Positions 33,606-46,377 of a stretch of 64,000 nt of DNA are shown here, piece by piece; the stretch's first letter is position 1; each line of letters starts with the position of its first letter. The stretch lies in assembly GCA_963920525.1 (NCBI GenBank), contig OY986437.1, forward strand, positions 34,425,563-34,489,562. The letters are read 5' to 3'. Source of the stretch: Dichetophora obliterata (lineage: Eukaryota; Arthropoda; Insecta; Diptera; Sciomyzidae). Under the pieces are notes generated by a model. It saw nothing but the letters and a program-made list of their open reading frames with translations. It did no database searches and was not told where the DNA came from. The translations under genes were made by a program, and so were the position numbers.

Positions 33606-35556
33606 TATATCGATTGAGTATTTTTTCTAGATAATTAAAATCATAAAGACCCATTAGGGTTGGTTCGGATTTATTTTTTAGAAGGATTTATCGATATATT
33701 TGTTTAAAAAATATTTCCCCAGTTATGATCCTATAGCTCCAAAAGTACTCATTTATTTTACAAACTTTATACATTTTCAGAAATGAGTCATTTATACCTT
33801 TTATTTTAGCTATCGCTTGTACTGAATTGTCGATTTTTGTAGACATTTTTTGAATACTACATTTGTGAATGAGCTTAAAATATAGCGGTTCTTCACCATT
33901 TTCCCATTTTCAAGTACGCAAAAATATAATTTCGATGTAAATTATGGTTTCGTACATTCTTTGTTGTAAAAAAAATATTTTTACGAAAAAGGTACAAAGT
34001 ATGTTTGTAGCAGGTTGGATGATACTCTACTTCCCAGCAAAAGTGTTTCCAAAAGAAGCTAAAGTGGAAGGGAAAATTTTGAATTCCATCCCTTTCACTT
34101 TCATACCCAGAAGGCATTCTTTTAATATATGCATGTCATTGGAAGGAAAGCTTTTCTTAGTCTTCTCTAGAAGTGCTTCCAGAATTTTTTAAATGGAAGA
34201 TTTCTTTGAGCCCTTCATTGAAAGGATTCTAGTAGGTGTTTTCCAGGAGAAATTTAAAAAGACTTTCCATGGAATGGAATGGTTTTAGTGGTTAAGGGGG
34301 GAGGGGGGTTTAAAAATCCCACGGAATATATCCCTTTTCCCAATTTTCTCGCGATTTTAGCATTGGGAATGAGAAATGTTAGTGGTTTGTTGGGATGTAA
34401 GAAAATCCCACGTAAAATATCCCTTTTCTCGATTTTCACGGCATTTTGGTGTTGGAAGTAGGAAGTGGTTGGGTTTTGTTGGGGGTTCAAAAAATCCCAC
34501 GGAAAATATCTTAAACAATAATTGCAATTATATATCATTTTCTTACTTTGGTTGAAATTAAATGCTATTTGAATGTCTTCCAGAAGTAGTTTATGAGAAT
34601 GTCTCTTGAAAGCGCTTCTTGATAAGGCTAAGAAGAATCACAATTGGATCTATAGAATGTCATCTAGAAGGAGGGTTCCTAAGAATGCATATGACATTTT
34701 TTAAAAATTTTTGCTGGGTTATTGCGATTTTCGAGAAAATACTCCAAATTACCTGCACAAAAGTCGACTTGGTGAGTTCGTACCCTTTAAATTCCGTGGC
34801 TGCACGTCCTATACCTCAAAAGCTATTCAATTTCTGAATTTTGGGTTTTATGGGAGGTGCCATGCCTCCTTGTCCAACGCTATACAATCTTTTCAATGAA
34901 ACTGCATGTGTTAACTGAGTTCGAATTCTAAATCCGAGGCTGTGTGACTTATAACTCCAAAGCTATTCGATATCACAATGTTAAGTGGTGTGGGAGGTGC
35001 AACGCCCACTTATACAACGCCCCTAAAATGTTATCAATGGAACGGCACATGGTTGAATGCCGAATTACGAGGATGTGCGACCAACAATTCCAAAGCTGTT
35101 CGAAATCTAAAATTTGGCCTGTGTGGGAGGTAACTTTGAGTATTTTCACTTAAACCGCAATAGGTAAAGTATCCAACCTGCTACAAACATACTTTGTAGC
35201 TAAACATTTTTGTCAAAATATTTTTGTTTACCAACAAAGAAAAAACATAATCAATTTATGTAAAAAATGTAAAAAAACGGTATTTTTCAAACTCTTTCAC
35301 AAATGTAGTATTTAGAAAATTTCTGCAAAGATCGATAGATCAGTACAAATTATAGCTTAAATGAACGGTATAAATGTATCATTTGTAAATATCTATAAAA
35401 TTTTTTAATATAAAAAAAAACTTCTGGAGTTATAGGACCATAAATGAGGACATATTTTTCAAAACTTGAAAAAATCGAAAAACCCATCTAAAAAAAAATC
35501 CGCACCAACTTGTAAAATTCTTACTGATTTTTATTAGCTAGAAACAATTCTATATC
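33606..35556. mobile_element. Foldback-type element with satellite-like core
   Basis: Arms of about 400 bp (33606-34025 and 35170-35556) are inverted copies, sharing for example CAGGTTGGATGATACT / AGTATCCAACCTG and ACATACTTTGTA. The core has two tandem arrays: about 100-bp units with AAATCCCACGGAA (34312-34512, three partial units) and about 150-bp units with TCCAAAGCTATTCGA and GTGGGAGGTGC (34770-35130, three units). No coding frame is convincing. Confidence 0.65.
34312..35130. repeat. Two short tandem arrays in the foldback core
   Basis: Array 1 repeats AAAATCCCACGGAAAATATC-type units separated by G/T-rich text. Array 2 repeats blocks containing CCGAGGCTGTGTGACT, then CCAAAGCTATTCGA, then GTGTGGGAGGTGC. 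Units within each array differ by many substitutions, so they are old. Confidence 0.6.
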
Positions 35557-36778
35557 GAAGTAGGGATGTCGGTATCGCAACGCAAAAATGCTGTTTAAAT
35601 GTTGCTATAAAATCTTTATTTATAGCAACCAATTCGGTGACTGAATGTTTTTTTGTTTGAAGGTATTGATCATTTCTGAATTATGTTTGAGCTCAAATAA
35701 AGCTGTTCAAATGAAAAAGACCCCTTTACCAAAGTTCTGACACAATAACTAAAGAATCTTTCAGAGAACTTATATGGCGATTGTAAACATTAAAACAAGT
35801 TTTCTCGAAACTTTGAAAAAGAGGCTTAAGCTGTTATTTCTTATTGATACAAAATTATGTATCGATGCAACGCTGCTCAAAATTTCAAAATATGTTTATT
35901 TAAATAAATGCATTTATAGCTTGATAACATTTCGTATTAAGCTAGCTTCAAATCGTTACTTGGCTTGAAGTGGCTAGCAGTTGATGACTATTCAATTAAA
36001 TCTAGCAATTTATCGGATGCGTTTTTTTATCTGTACAGTCTGCAATATTAACAGTATGTCATAATATGGTATTTAATGTCATTTCATGGTATTTTTTTTT
36101 CGTGCAGCTAAATTCAGTACTGAGCTTAAATATTTTCTGCAACTTTGTTAAATATTTTATTTTTAGCTGCAGTCTGTGCTGGCTACACTTTATCGAGATA
36201 TATATCGCACACTGGGCAGTTTATGTAGCTTTTTGCAGCTAGTTATTAGGAAATTAAGTCAGACATCATTATGCTATTAACTTAATATATACGATTGGTT
36301 ATTGCAGCTTTAATTTATGAAATTTTTTGACATAAAATCGAACCAACGCCCAAAATTTTAGATTCATTGCTGAGGCATGCAACTGCAAAATTGTTTTAAA
36401 ATTTATGAAAACAGGTGTCCCCAGCATGTTTATCAACTAATTTGCATTTTAAAAGTTTTAAAATCTTTATTTTTTTACACGGACAGAAATAATTTATTGT
36501 TTAATATCTTATCATTGCTTTGAGTAGAAAATATATTTTGGCTTATTTAAAAGTCGATTAAGCTAACCCTTTCATGCACGATTTAAATTGGGTGGTGCTA
36601 CACATTTTCTGAGGTCAGATATGTGTTAGTCTTTCCTCAAATATGAATTGACGAACATTTTAAAGTTCTTTGCGCCTGGGTTCGTTTGTAACAGGGTGTT
36701 GCTTATTTGCAAAGTTGGGCATTGATTGGACAAACTAAACACTTTTCTCATCAATTTTTTGTGTATATAACTCTCTTA
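35557..36778. other. AT-rich DNA, nothing assigned
   Basis: Some palindromic TTCAGTACTGAG-like words occur near 36113-36125. No gene or clear element ends. Confidence 0.35.
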
Positions 36779-37503
36779 CACGCAGAGAAAAAACATAGTT
36801 GCAACAACCATGTTTTAAAAGGATTATAGTATGATTCGGATTATGATTGTTGATACCATGTTCTTAAACATATAATCGTTTCTATGATCATGGTAAAATG
36901 ATTACAACAACTATGTTTAGAAAAAAAGTTTTTCCGTATGAACCAAAATATTATTGAAACAAGCATTATTCTCTTATTGGGACAAAAATGAAATGATTGC
37001 AAAAACTTTGCTACAAATTTATTTTTTGGAACCAGAATATTATAGAAACAATAATTTTTTATTTCAATGCACACCAATTTTCACAGCTATTAATTAAGAT
37101 ATCCCCTTTGTCTGCTACCGAACAGAAACATTAATTCAATTGGAAAAACTTATTGAAAAACTTTCTGTCCGAGCTGAGGTTTGAACCACGGCTCTTTCGC
37201 TTACGAGCCACGCAGACTACCAGTAGACCACAGCTGCAACCGGCGACCACAGGCGACCACAGGCGACCGGTACCAGACTAAAGTCATTCATAAATATGGT
37301 ACATTGAGTGCATTGTCACAAAAATTGCAATATTTACGGTAAATGGAAATATGTTTGCCACAATCAAAGTCGAAAACGTCATTTTTTTCTGCGTGCAGTC
37401 TTTAGGATAAGTCGATTCATAACAAAACATAGTAATTGAAGAGTTGACAAACGAAACGGCACATAACGGGGAATCGATAAAACTTATTGTCTCTGAATGA
37501 AGT

Positions 37504-40500
37504 GTAGGGGACTTGGAGCTCAATTTCTCTAATATTTTTAGAAATTTTTATTTTTGATTCTAAACAAATTCATAAATTTTCAGCCATGAATTTAATGCCA
37601 TCTATTGGTCAAATAATTGTATTTTTATACGAACCACTGTACTGGAAATTGAATAAATATTATTATCTATCTCGAAATTTTCTTAAACACGCTTTTTAAG
37701 ATTGTTTTTATTACCAAACGAGTAATTTCCGGTACAGTGATTCGACCTTTTTCTATCCAGAAGCCAACGAGGAAACAAGTGCTTATTTAAAAGTCATAAA
37801 ATAATCATATTTTCAAGGTGTTTTTTATAAATTTTAAAACCAATCAAAAATTTTGGAAACAAGTTTAATTTACTTAATTTTGCTACTCTAATTTAAAGTA
37901 GTAAATGCAAATAAATTGGAAAAGAAGTAAGTTACATTTTTTTTTTAATTAAAATAATAGAGAAAAAGAAATAAAATTATAATCATTCCTTTTTAATTAA
38001 ATAAATATATTTAATTGTAGAAATAATCTTCTGTCATCTAAGCTAATTGAACTAAAATTATCTTATAACCTTTGAAAAGTTAAGATTTGACGACCCCTGT
38101 CCTACAGGATTGAAAAATTAACTTTTCCTGGCGTCAATTCCAAACCGGGTAAAATTTTTGCATAATTTTATATCAAAATCTAATTAAAAATTATTAACTA
38201 GATTGGCGCCTATATCAACATTTCTGTATATGCTGAGAACGAGTTTTTATGCCGAACCAGAAATCTATGCAAAATTGGCTTCATGAGTTTAGCTTCAGTT
38301 GGCAGTCGTAAGCGGTAGAAACTTAAACATGTGGTTTATAATAAAAGTTAGAAATATTTTTGACCAGACGACCCATACAAAAAAGTGAAAAGAAATTACT
38401 TTTAACAATGGTTAAATAAAATCAATAACAATTTAGTAATTAACAAACATTAAAGAAAAAACACTCTAAAAATAATTTTTTTACATACCTACTGCTTAAA
38501 TCTAAATAGTGAGTTAAAAATACTTAAAAATAAGAAAATAGTGAAGAAAACCTATATAAACTGCAAACATTAATACCTAACATACATTCATAAAATCTAA
38601 AATCATTAAAAATATTAAATAAAGACCTAATTTGCATAATTAAAACATCATGAACTAATATAAGTGAAAAAACAACATACATTCATGTAACCAACAACAA
38701 TTTCTATTATATACACACTTAAAGTTAAAGAAAAGAAACTTATTAACTACTTAAGTAAAAAGTGGTGAAAAAAAAAATAATGTGGTGAATAATTAAAAAA
38801 AAATGATGAAAAAATACAGATTAACATTCTCAAAAATTAAAAGGTAATTACATGAATGTAGGTTTTTTATTTTTTTTATAGATATGTTAACAATAATGCT
38901 AACAAAGTTAATTGCCATAGTGGTGAGTTAAGCTGAACATTTTATGATTTTTTTTATTGAATGTGTGTTACAAATGCGCAAGAATGATAGAATAAGAGAT
39001 TACGCTTTGCGCAGGTCCGTTACTTCTGCTAATCAAGTTTGACAACCAGCTGCTAAGTTGACTACGTCACAATATTTTATTTCTTTGAGAAACGTACTGC
39101 GATCGGTTGTGTTTTATTTAATTGTGTATATATCGAAGTATATTTGCGAATTTTTAGCTTAAAATTTAAAAAAGGAAGTGTGCAGCTGCTAATTGTGGTA
39201 ACAGTAGCAAACAAATATTTTTCAGAAACCTGATGTTTGCAATAAATACAAAAATTAAACTAAGAAATTGTAGAAAACGCACATAAGCGAAAACAAAAAT
39301 TCAAAAATATATTAACTTAACAAAATTTGTTTCATTATTTAAAAACTTGAAACTATCATTAATTTGTCCTTTCAATTCACAGGTAAATTAATGGAAATAA
39401 AATATCTGGGAATGTTTAAACTACTTCACTTAAACTCCTAATAAACATTTTTATAAAATCCAAGTCGAAAAATAATGCTCACTGACAATTTATTTTTTGA
39501 CTAAGCTACTTACTGGCTGTAATAAAATAATAGTAAAAATAATGTTTACAAAGGAGTACTTAATAAATTTACTTTCTTCTCATTCCAATAAATTGCTTCT
39601 TACTTCTTTTATTTTAATTATACAAACTAAAATGTATGCAATTTTCATTTCTGTGTAGAAATCGTATGCAAAGTGAACGCTCTCCAAAACAGCATTGATA
39701 TTATGACGTACATGCGCAGAACGACAATTTTGTTGTACTCATTTTCTTGTCTTCGGCGCAATCTTTGTATTCTATCATTCTTGACAAATGCGTATATGTC
39801 GTGCTTTGCAATGAAAGAGAAAAATTCTCTTAAATAATTTTCCAGATCATCAAATGCTCTCTCGCAGCATAACGCTGAAAGATCTTTCATCGTGGGAGCA
39901 GCGGCGTTAAAAGAAGTGAGTTGAAATCAAGTTTTTTATTGTAAAGAATGCATGAGAATTACTCTTTTATTAGCATTGCAAACGAAGATGTTGTTTTGTT
40001 CGCACTTAGCTACTCAAATTTTATTTTCTTCATTTAAATTAAATAATGAATAATTTAAATCTAATAATTTAAAGCTAAAAAAAAAAAAAAGAAAAATTTT
40101 CCTGTTTATAGTTTTTTAGCCATTAAATGTTTGTTTTATGTATAGTAGTGCATAAACGTCACAGTGATTAAAAATATTTGAACACACAATTTTCAAAAGG
40201 TAACACTTACCATTCTGTATTATTTTAATATGGAAAACAAAAACAACAATTTAGTATATAAGCAATGGCTAAAGTTTATTGACCCCAGTCTTAATTCTAT
40301 TTTATTATTATACACTCATCTTTTTCTCAATAATTATTTTGGTAGTATTTTTTTATTTCTCTTTTTCTGGTCTAAGTACCTAAAATAAATATTTTTATAG
40401 GATTTAAATGTTAATAAAATTAACATATAATTTAGTTTTATTTAACAATAATGTTTATCTCTTTTATATGAAATAAAAATTATGTTATCATGGAAAGTTA

Positions 40501-40915
40501 AATATTTTCTTTTGATTTCAGCATAAAGTAGTTGGTTTGTGATGAAAAATAGGGATCCTATTTAGTTTGTTTTTTAAATTTTTGGTGTTAAAATTAGGAT
40601 CATGGCTGGGAGGTCATATATATGTTGCACTAACATCATCAAGCAACATAATATCTTCCATAGATGTCTTGCAGCAGAAGGTTGTTTGCTAACTAGTTCT
40701 TTTCTAATATGTCCGTCCGAAATTAGGTCACTTCCGTTTCCTGTCTAAGTTATTTCTTCTACATATCTTGTCCGATTCTATATATGTGTTTAAGTTACAT
40801 ACTCCGCACGCAAATTAAAATAATTTTACGTAGCAAGGTAAAGGATTGTCTGATAGGGTGCAAGTACTCATCCGCTTCCTGTCAGCAAATTCAAAATCTT
40901 TAAAAAAAAACATTT
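37504..40915. other. 3.4-kb insertion into TIR repeat copy 2
   Basis: Bounded by the break in the surrounding repeat. It begins TAGGGGACTTGGAGC and ends before AAACTGTTGCAG. No matching inverted or direct ends were found, so its class is unknown. It is extremely AT-rich, with a 16-bp inverted repeat (ACTGTACTGGAAATT / AATTTCCGGTACAGT) at 37634-37740 and one small balanced ORF on the minus strand. Clean boundaries in a repeat are the main evidence that it is one insertion. Confidence 0.5.
39645..39890 (-). CDS. Hypothetical 81-residue ORF
   Basis: It starts MKDLSALCCERAFDDLENYL and ends with a hydrophobic stretch (VVLRMYVIISMLFWRAF), giving a soluble charged part followed by one possible membrane segment. 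Composition is more protein-like than neighbouring frames and its GC is higher than its surroundings. I do not recognise it. Chance remains likely. Confidence 0.2.
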   Translation of the reverse strand: MKDLSALCCERAFDDLENYLREFFSFIAKHDIYAFVKNDRIQRLRRRQENEYNKIVVLRMYVIISMLFWRAFTLHTISTQK

Positions 40916-41304
40916 AAACTGTTGCAGACAAAATAAGTTCTTTCGATTTTTGACAATGTGCTGCTTCGTTTACCCACGATCAAAAAGCAGTTCAGACAAA
41001 CATTCAAAATTCTAGTATGTTTGTATCTATCATAATATTCATATTTGTCATGATTGACAGAACCACAACATTTTTGATGCAACTAATAGTTGAGCCAATT
41101 TTAATATGTTGACGATAGTATGATTTGAACCATAATGTTATTTTTGGTACCAAAATTAGTAAATAATGACTTTATTAAGGCAAAAATTTATGTTTGCAGG
41201 AATAGAACAATAGTTTCAGTAAACAAATTTTGATTGCAGTAATCATGTCTCAACCATGTCTTTTCTCTGCGTGTACCTTTATTTATTTATAGTGTGCACT
41301 AAGG

Positions 41305-41528
41305 GCCAGTTTTTCAGTACGAATTTAAAATTAAGTCAAATTAAATCGAGCTTAGCTCACCAAAATTAAACGTTTAATCTCGGTTTAGGCAAAAAAAAAC
41401 ACATTATATGATAATTTAACTTCAACGAATGCTAAAATATCTAATTGAACCGAGTTTAAACTTCCAATATTGATGAGTTAAGCTAGGTTTAATATGACTA
41501 AAGTTTAGACTCGTACTGAAAAACTGGC
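41305..41528. mobile_element. 224-bp MITE
   Basis: Left GCCAGTTTTTCAGTACGA; the right end is the exact reverse complement. The interior is AT-rich and partly palindromic (TTAAACTC / GAGTTTAA words). It lies 30 bp from the end of TIR repeat copy 2. No clear target duplication. Confidence 0.7.
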
Positions 41529-43685
41529 TGTTAGTTTTACAATTTAACAATAATTTGAATATTTTTAAGCACTTTTTGTGTAAACACTTTTTTTGCGAAA
41601 CGATCACGATCTTGATTTCGAACACTTTATTCTACGAAGATCGGCTACTGAATGCACACTTGCAAAGTTTTAACCAGAACAAATAGCTGTAATCTTGCAC
41701 AACACATAAGGCTACATGATACAAAAAACCACTGGTCAAAAACATGAAAATAACGAGATTTAGAAGCCTATCAGTACAATGTTGTTTATAAGCAACATTG
41801 CGCATGAAAGGGTTAAATAATTTTTTGTAGAACTAAGAGCAAATGCTGTTTAACAAAATAGTTTTTTTTTTCAGTGTGCTGATCATGTTAGTTAAGTATT
41901 TTTTTAATAATTATAATTACTGGCAAAATGTTTGGCTGATTATTATTTATTGGAATCGTCAATTTCAGCGCTAAACGTTATGCATGATGTTATCTAGTGT
42001 TGCCACGTTAAATTAAATGAGTGGTTTTTTCGAAACTCCGGCCAATATGCGTTGTTTGTCCAGTTTTGTATTTAATAAGTTACAATTTTATCTGCTTCAT
42101 TTGCGTTTCTGTGTCAATTTTGAAGTATATCATTAGCAGTGTATACAAAAGTAGGAGTTGTTAATTTTCATGAACTGAACCTTTCAGAAAAAGTTAAAAA
42201 AAATATTAGATACTATATTGTATATATTGTGCTATGAATTGTAATTATGAAATGAAAAATCCTTAAAAAGCATACACATATCGTGGCTCGCAATGTGACA
42301 AACTGTCGTAATCCACATTTAATGAGTTTTTCAGGAGAACGTTTTTTCTGTTTTGGTCACTGTTGCACCGCTTTTTCGGACACGTGACCACTCAAAAATA
42401 AAACGAATTTAATATTTTAGGTTCCTTATTATAGTGTCTTGCATTGTGTAAAGAAAATGTGTTGCCAAGTGTCTTCTAGAACTTTAACCCTTTCATAATT
42501 AAGCACGAACTTCGGATTATGAAAATCTTTTTTTTTACTTTTAAGAATTTTTAGGGGTAATTTTTGTAAGAAAAATTAACTAACACTTAAACTCCAGGAA
42601 GAACAACTGTAACTCATTCCTGTAACAAAATTGGCAAAACAGCGATTTGTGTGACGTCAACCGTTATCGATCCCTAATTACCGATTTGGTGACAACTAAT
42701 GTTTCTGTACGTTGAAATCGGTAAAAATTCGGACCGTCATGAAAAAGAATATAAATCGAGAAGAAACGTTACTAAAATGAGTCAAATGATAAGCAGCTGT
42801 TTACTTGAATATGTTATTTTATGTGCGCTTAAACTTGATAACAAATAGGTGCTTGTCTTGTTATTTCAAAGTGGATATTTGCAGTTTAAGAAAATTAATT
42901 ATGTAATAATGATATGTAGTAATATTTGCGGAAATTATCAACAATTATGAATGTAAATAATTTGACACTTGACTTTCATACTCGGATACTTTTTCATAGC
43001 TCAAACATTTTGTGATGTGTGGATTCGGATATTTTAAAAAGGACCTGCCTCAGCAATTTTACCGGCGCTTAAAAACGCCACGGGTTCTAATTAGATTATT
43101 TTTATTCAGCCGGCATAAAAAATGCGCATAGGCTTAAGATAAATAAATACAGCTGATTTAAAGCTTGTAGAACAATGATCGTTTATTTGAAAAATTCGGT
43201 GCTTATAAAGCCAGGTAACGGTATTTTCTTAAATCTAAAAAGTGCATAATTCTTAACATAAAAAGTGCGTGAGTGAAAAATAAACATTAACTTAATGTGT
43301 AAGTGCGTAATGCAAAATAAATATTTAACTAAAGTGCGTAATGCAAAATAAATATTTAACTAAAATAATAAACATTGAAAGTGCGCGAGTGAAAGAAAAC
43401 TAATATTTACTTAGTGCGAAAGAAAACTAATATTTACTTAGTGCGAAAGTGCGTAATGCATATAAGTATATAACCACGGGTCATTGTGCGTGGTGAATAA
43501 CAATGTATATAGTCGCGTTCAATAATCTTTCTTACATAGTTTTGCAAAGACTCGAGTTAAAGTGTAAGCAATAAGTTTGAATACGTGCGTATGTAAAGTA
43601 ATTGTTAGTTGCTTAATTCGGTGCGCACTACAATTCATTGTTTTGCTAAAATTGTTAACTGTTATGTAACTATAACTGCTTGTCG
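41529..43685. other. AT-rich DNA with two short tandem repeats
   Basis: At 43303-43363 a unit AGTGCGTAATGCAAAATAAA plus about 11 more bases occurs twice. At about 43410-43450 TAGTGCGAAAGAAAACTAAT occurs about twice. These resemble leader or intronic sequence upstream of a gene but no coding exon follows. 41529-43300 holds nothing recognisable. Confidence 0.4.
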
Positions 43686-43758
43686 GCCTTTGTAGTATAG
43701 TGGAGAGTACGCTAGATTATCAACCCAGAGGTCCCTGGTTCGAATCCGGGCTCGGGCA
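43686..43758 (+). tRNA. tRNA-like gene or pseudogene, anticodon position ATC (Asp codon GAT)
   Basis: The 73 nt fill every tRNA position without gaps. D stem GTAT/GTAC pairs fully, T stem CCTGG/CCGGG with loop TTCGAAT pairs fully, and the variable loop is AGGTC. The acceptor stem GCCTTTG/CTCGGGC has two mismatches, and the anticodon stem CTAGA/CCCAG has two mismatches around loop TTATCAA. The anticodon would be ATC. An internal A box (TAGTATAGTGG) and B box (GGTTCGAATCC) and a TTTTT terminator at about 43764-43768 are present. Four stem mismatches and an unusual A at position 34 favour a pseudogene or a recently altered copy. Confidence 0.55.
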
Positions 43759-43804
43759 TGGTTCTTTTTACTTTCTTTGTTCTTTCCTACATTTAAGAAT
43801 TATA

Positions 43805-44161
43805 CACAGTAAAAAATATGAGCATATATTTTTTACTATTTTCTATACATATAAATCCAAACCAAAAATGTTATAAAATTTATACCATCAAATCATATAA
43901 ATTTTTCCAGACCATTTTTCTCGTCAAACCAACCGAAACAACTATATTTTAAAATTTCCTGATTTCGGTGAATTTTTTACTTTCGAACCAGAATATATTT
44001 TGATTTACACATGATATCCATAAAAAATTTTTAAATTATATTTGTTCTATTATTTTTATAATATTGAGTGGTATAAAATTTATAAATTATTTGGAATAAA
44101 AAAGTTTATACCATACAAATGTTATAAAAAAGATAAAATTTACCTCAAATTTTTTACTGTG
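43805..44161. mobile_element. 357-bp MITE next to the tRNA-like gene
   Basis: Left CACAGTAAAAAATATGAG; right read inward CACAGTAAAAAATTTGAG. TA lies on both sides (43803-43804, 44162-44163). The interior is palindromic around TTATAAAATTTATACCAT. No ORF. Confidence 0.8.
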
Positions 44162-44163
44162 TA

Positions 44164-45248
44164 GAAAACTAAAAAATCCACAACTAAATTGAGGAAAATG
44201 TGGAATTAAAGGACAGGAACAACTGAGTGCAGGAAATGCTTGCCGAGGTTAAGTCATAACACTCGGTTAAAAGCAATTCAAACTGTCTTTCACAGTTGTT
44301 TCGCCTGATCAATAATTCACGTATTGTTCCAAACAATTCCTCTAAATAAATATATCCCTTTCCTTTCAGGTCAAAGACCAAACCTTGTTTGTATAAGGCG
44401 CTTACCTTGGTTCTTTGATCGTTTTTTTTAAAAAAAGGCATTATTTCTAAATTGCATTGCCTTGAATAATGGAATGTTTTATAATAACAACGAAATATTT
44501 CAATCAGTAAATAATTCAACTCAAATAAAAGAAACCATTTTAAAAGGTACATTTTGAGTACTTATAAATTAATAATACACAACATTACTGACATTAGATA
44601 AATCGGCAGAGTTCTCACTTGCCGCAAAGCCAGTGAGAAAAGTGATGCATTTATATCGATTCACTTTCCTTACAGAAACACTTTTGAAAAGGTTCCATTG
44701 AAGTGGAATCGGAAATTGTGAATGATTATCGATCTGAAACGAACGATTCAGATTCGTACAGAAATATTGCAAGTGAGAGTGACGTCAGAGTGACGTCAAA
44801 TCGGTAATATGAGTCGGTAACTACGATCGCTACGAGAACAGGAACGAGCTACTTGTCCTAACTAAGCCCATTTTGAGTTTTAACATGTATATCGCCTAAA
44901 TTGAGTGTCAGCATTACTAGGCTTACTTTTTATAGGTGCAAATTCAAATTTAGTATCTAAATGTACTAGAATTTAGTTTTAAATGTATTAAAAACAAAAA
45001 ATAATACAAAATTGTACTTAAATTTAAGTTAAAAAGCTAAAAAGAACGCTGTAAAATATCTTTTGTACTTAAATTTAAACTTAAAAGCTATTAGGGCAGC
45101 TGCAATACTTATTTAGTTTAAATTTTAGTACAGTGGAGTTAGTATTTGCAAAATTTAAATTTTGAACCGAAAGGTTTAAAAAAAGCAGTAATATTTTAGC
45201 TGGACTAAAATTTATTCCAAGTATCTTAACCGTGTAGATATAAAGGAT
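44164..45248. other. AT-rich DNA, no assigned gene
   Basis: A minus-strand frame at 44184-44552 (122 codons, including KNDQRTKVSALYKQGLVFDL) is the longest, but I recognise nothing in it. 44900-45230 contains repeated words of TTTAAATTTAAG type and may be a decayed MITE. Confidence 0.35.
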
Positions 45249-46377
45249 AAAAACATAGTTGCAACAACCATGTTTTAAGAGGATAATAGTATGATTCGGA
45301 TTATGATTGTTGCTAACATGTTCTTAAACATATAATATTTTATTTGATCATGATAAAATGATTACAACAACTTTATTTAGGAAAGAAACTTTTTTGTAGG
45401 AACCAAAATATTATTTTAATAATCATTATTCTCTTATTGGGTCGAAAATGGAATGATTGCAACAGCTTTATTATGAATTTATTTTAAGCATCCAGAATAT
45501 TATTTAAACAATAATTTTATTTTTTTATTTTCATGCATTCCAATTTCCACAGCTATTAAATTAAGATATCTCCAGAGGTTTGCCATTGTCTGGGCTGAAC
45601 AGAAATATTAATTCAATTGAAAAATCTTTTTGATAAAATTTTCTGTCCGAGCTGGGGTTTGAACCGCGACTTTTTCGCTTACGAGCCACGCACACTTCCA
45701 GTAGTTCACAGCCGCTCCTGCCTCTCGCCTGACGAATGCTATTCATAAACATGGTACATTAAGTGCATTTTCACAAAAATAGCAATATTTGTGATAAACA
45801 CAATATGGTCAGAATTGCGAAATATATTAACGTTAAATATAAATATGTTTGCTACAATTAAAGTCGAAAATGTCACTTTTCTGCGTGCTGTTTTTTGGAT
45901 AAGGCAATTTAAAACAAATCACAATAATCGAACAGTTGACAAAAGAAACGGCACATAGCCAGGAATCGATAAAACTTATTGTGTCTGAATGAAGTGAAAG
46001 TTTTTCCTGCAAACTGTTCAGTCACAATAAATCCTGTCGATTTTTGGTTATGTTCTACCGCGTTTGCCAACAATCAAAGAATAGTTCAGACAAACATTCA
46101 AAATTCTAATATGTTTGTCCCAATAATAATATTAACATTTATCATGATTGACAGAACTACAACATCTTTGTTGCAACTAATAGTTGAGGCAATCATAGTA
46201 TGTTGATAATTTCAATGATGTTATGATTTCAACTATAATGTTATTTTTGGTACCACCATTAGTAAATAATGACTTTGTTAAGGCAAAAATTAGTGTTTGC
46301 AGAAATAGTACAATAATTTCAGTGAAAAAAAAAATTATTGCAGTAATCATGTCTCAACCATGTCTATTCTCTGCGTG
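45249..46377. mobile_element. CACGCAGAG TIR repeat, copy 3 (left tip missing)
   Basis: It begins within the terminal repeat (AAAAACATAGTTGCAACAAC) and ends CTCTGCGTG before TA (46378-46379). It aligns with copy 1 along its whole length. The first ~11 bp of the left terminal repeat are absent. The tRNA-like module lies at 45648-45715 on the minus strand. Confidence 0.8.

Larger units (their letters stand above)
36779..41274. mobile_element. CACGCAGAG TIR repeat, copy 2, split by 3.4 kb
   Basis: It starts CACGCAGAGAAAAAACAT (36779) after TA and ends CTCTGCGTG (41274) before TA. The left part matches copy 1 up to CTGAATGAAGTG (about 37503). The right part resumes at about 40916 with AAACTGTTGCAGACA. 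In copy 1 only about 14 bp separate these points, so about 3.4 kb is extra here. The tRNA-like module is at 37169-37237. Confidence 0.75.
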
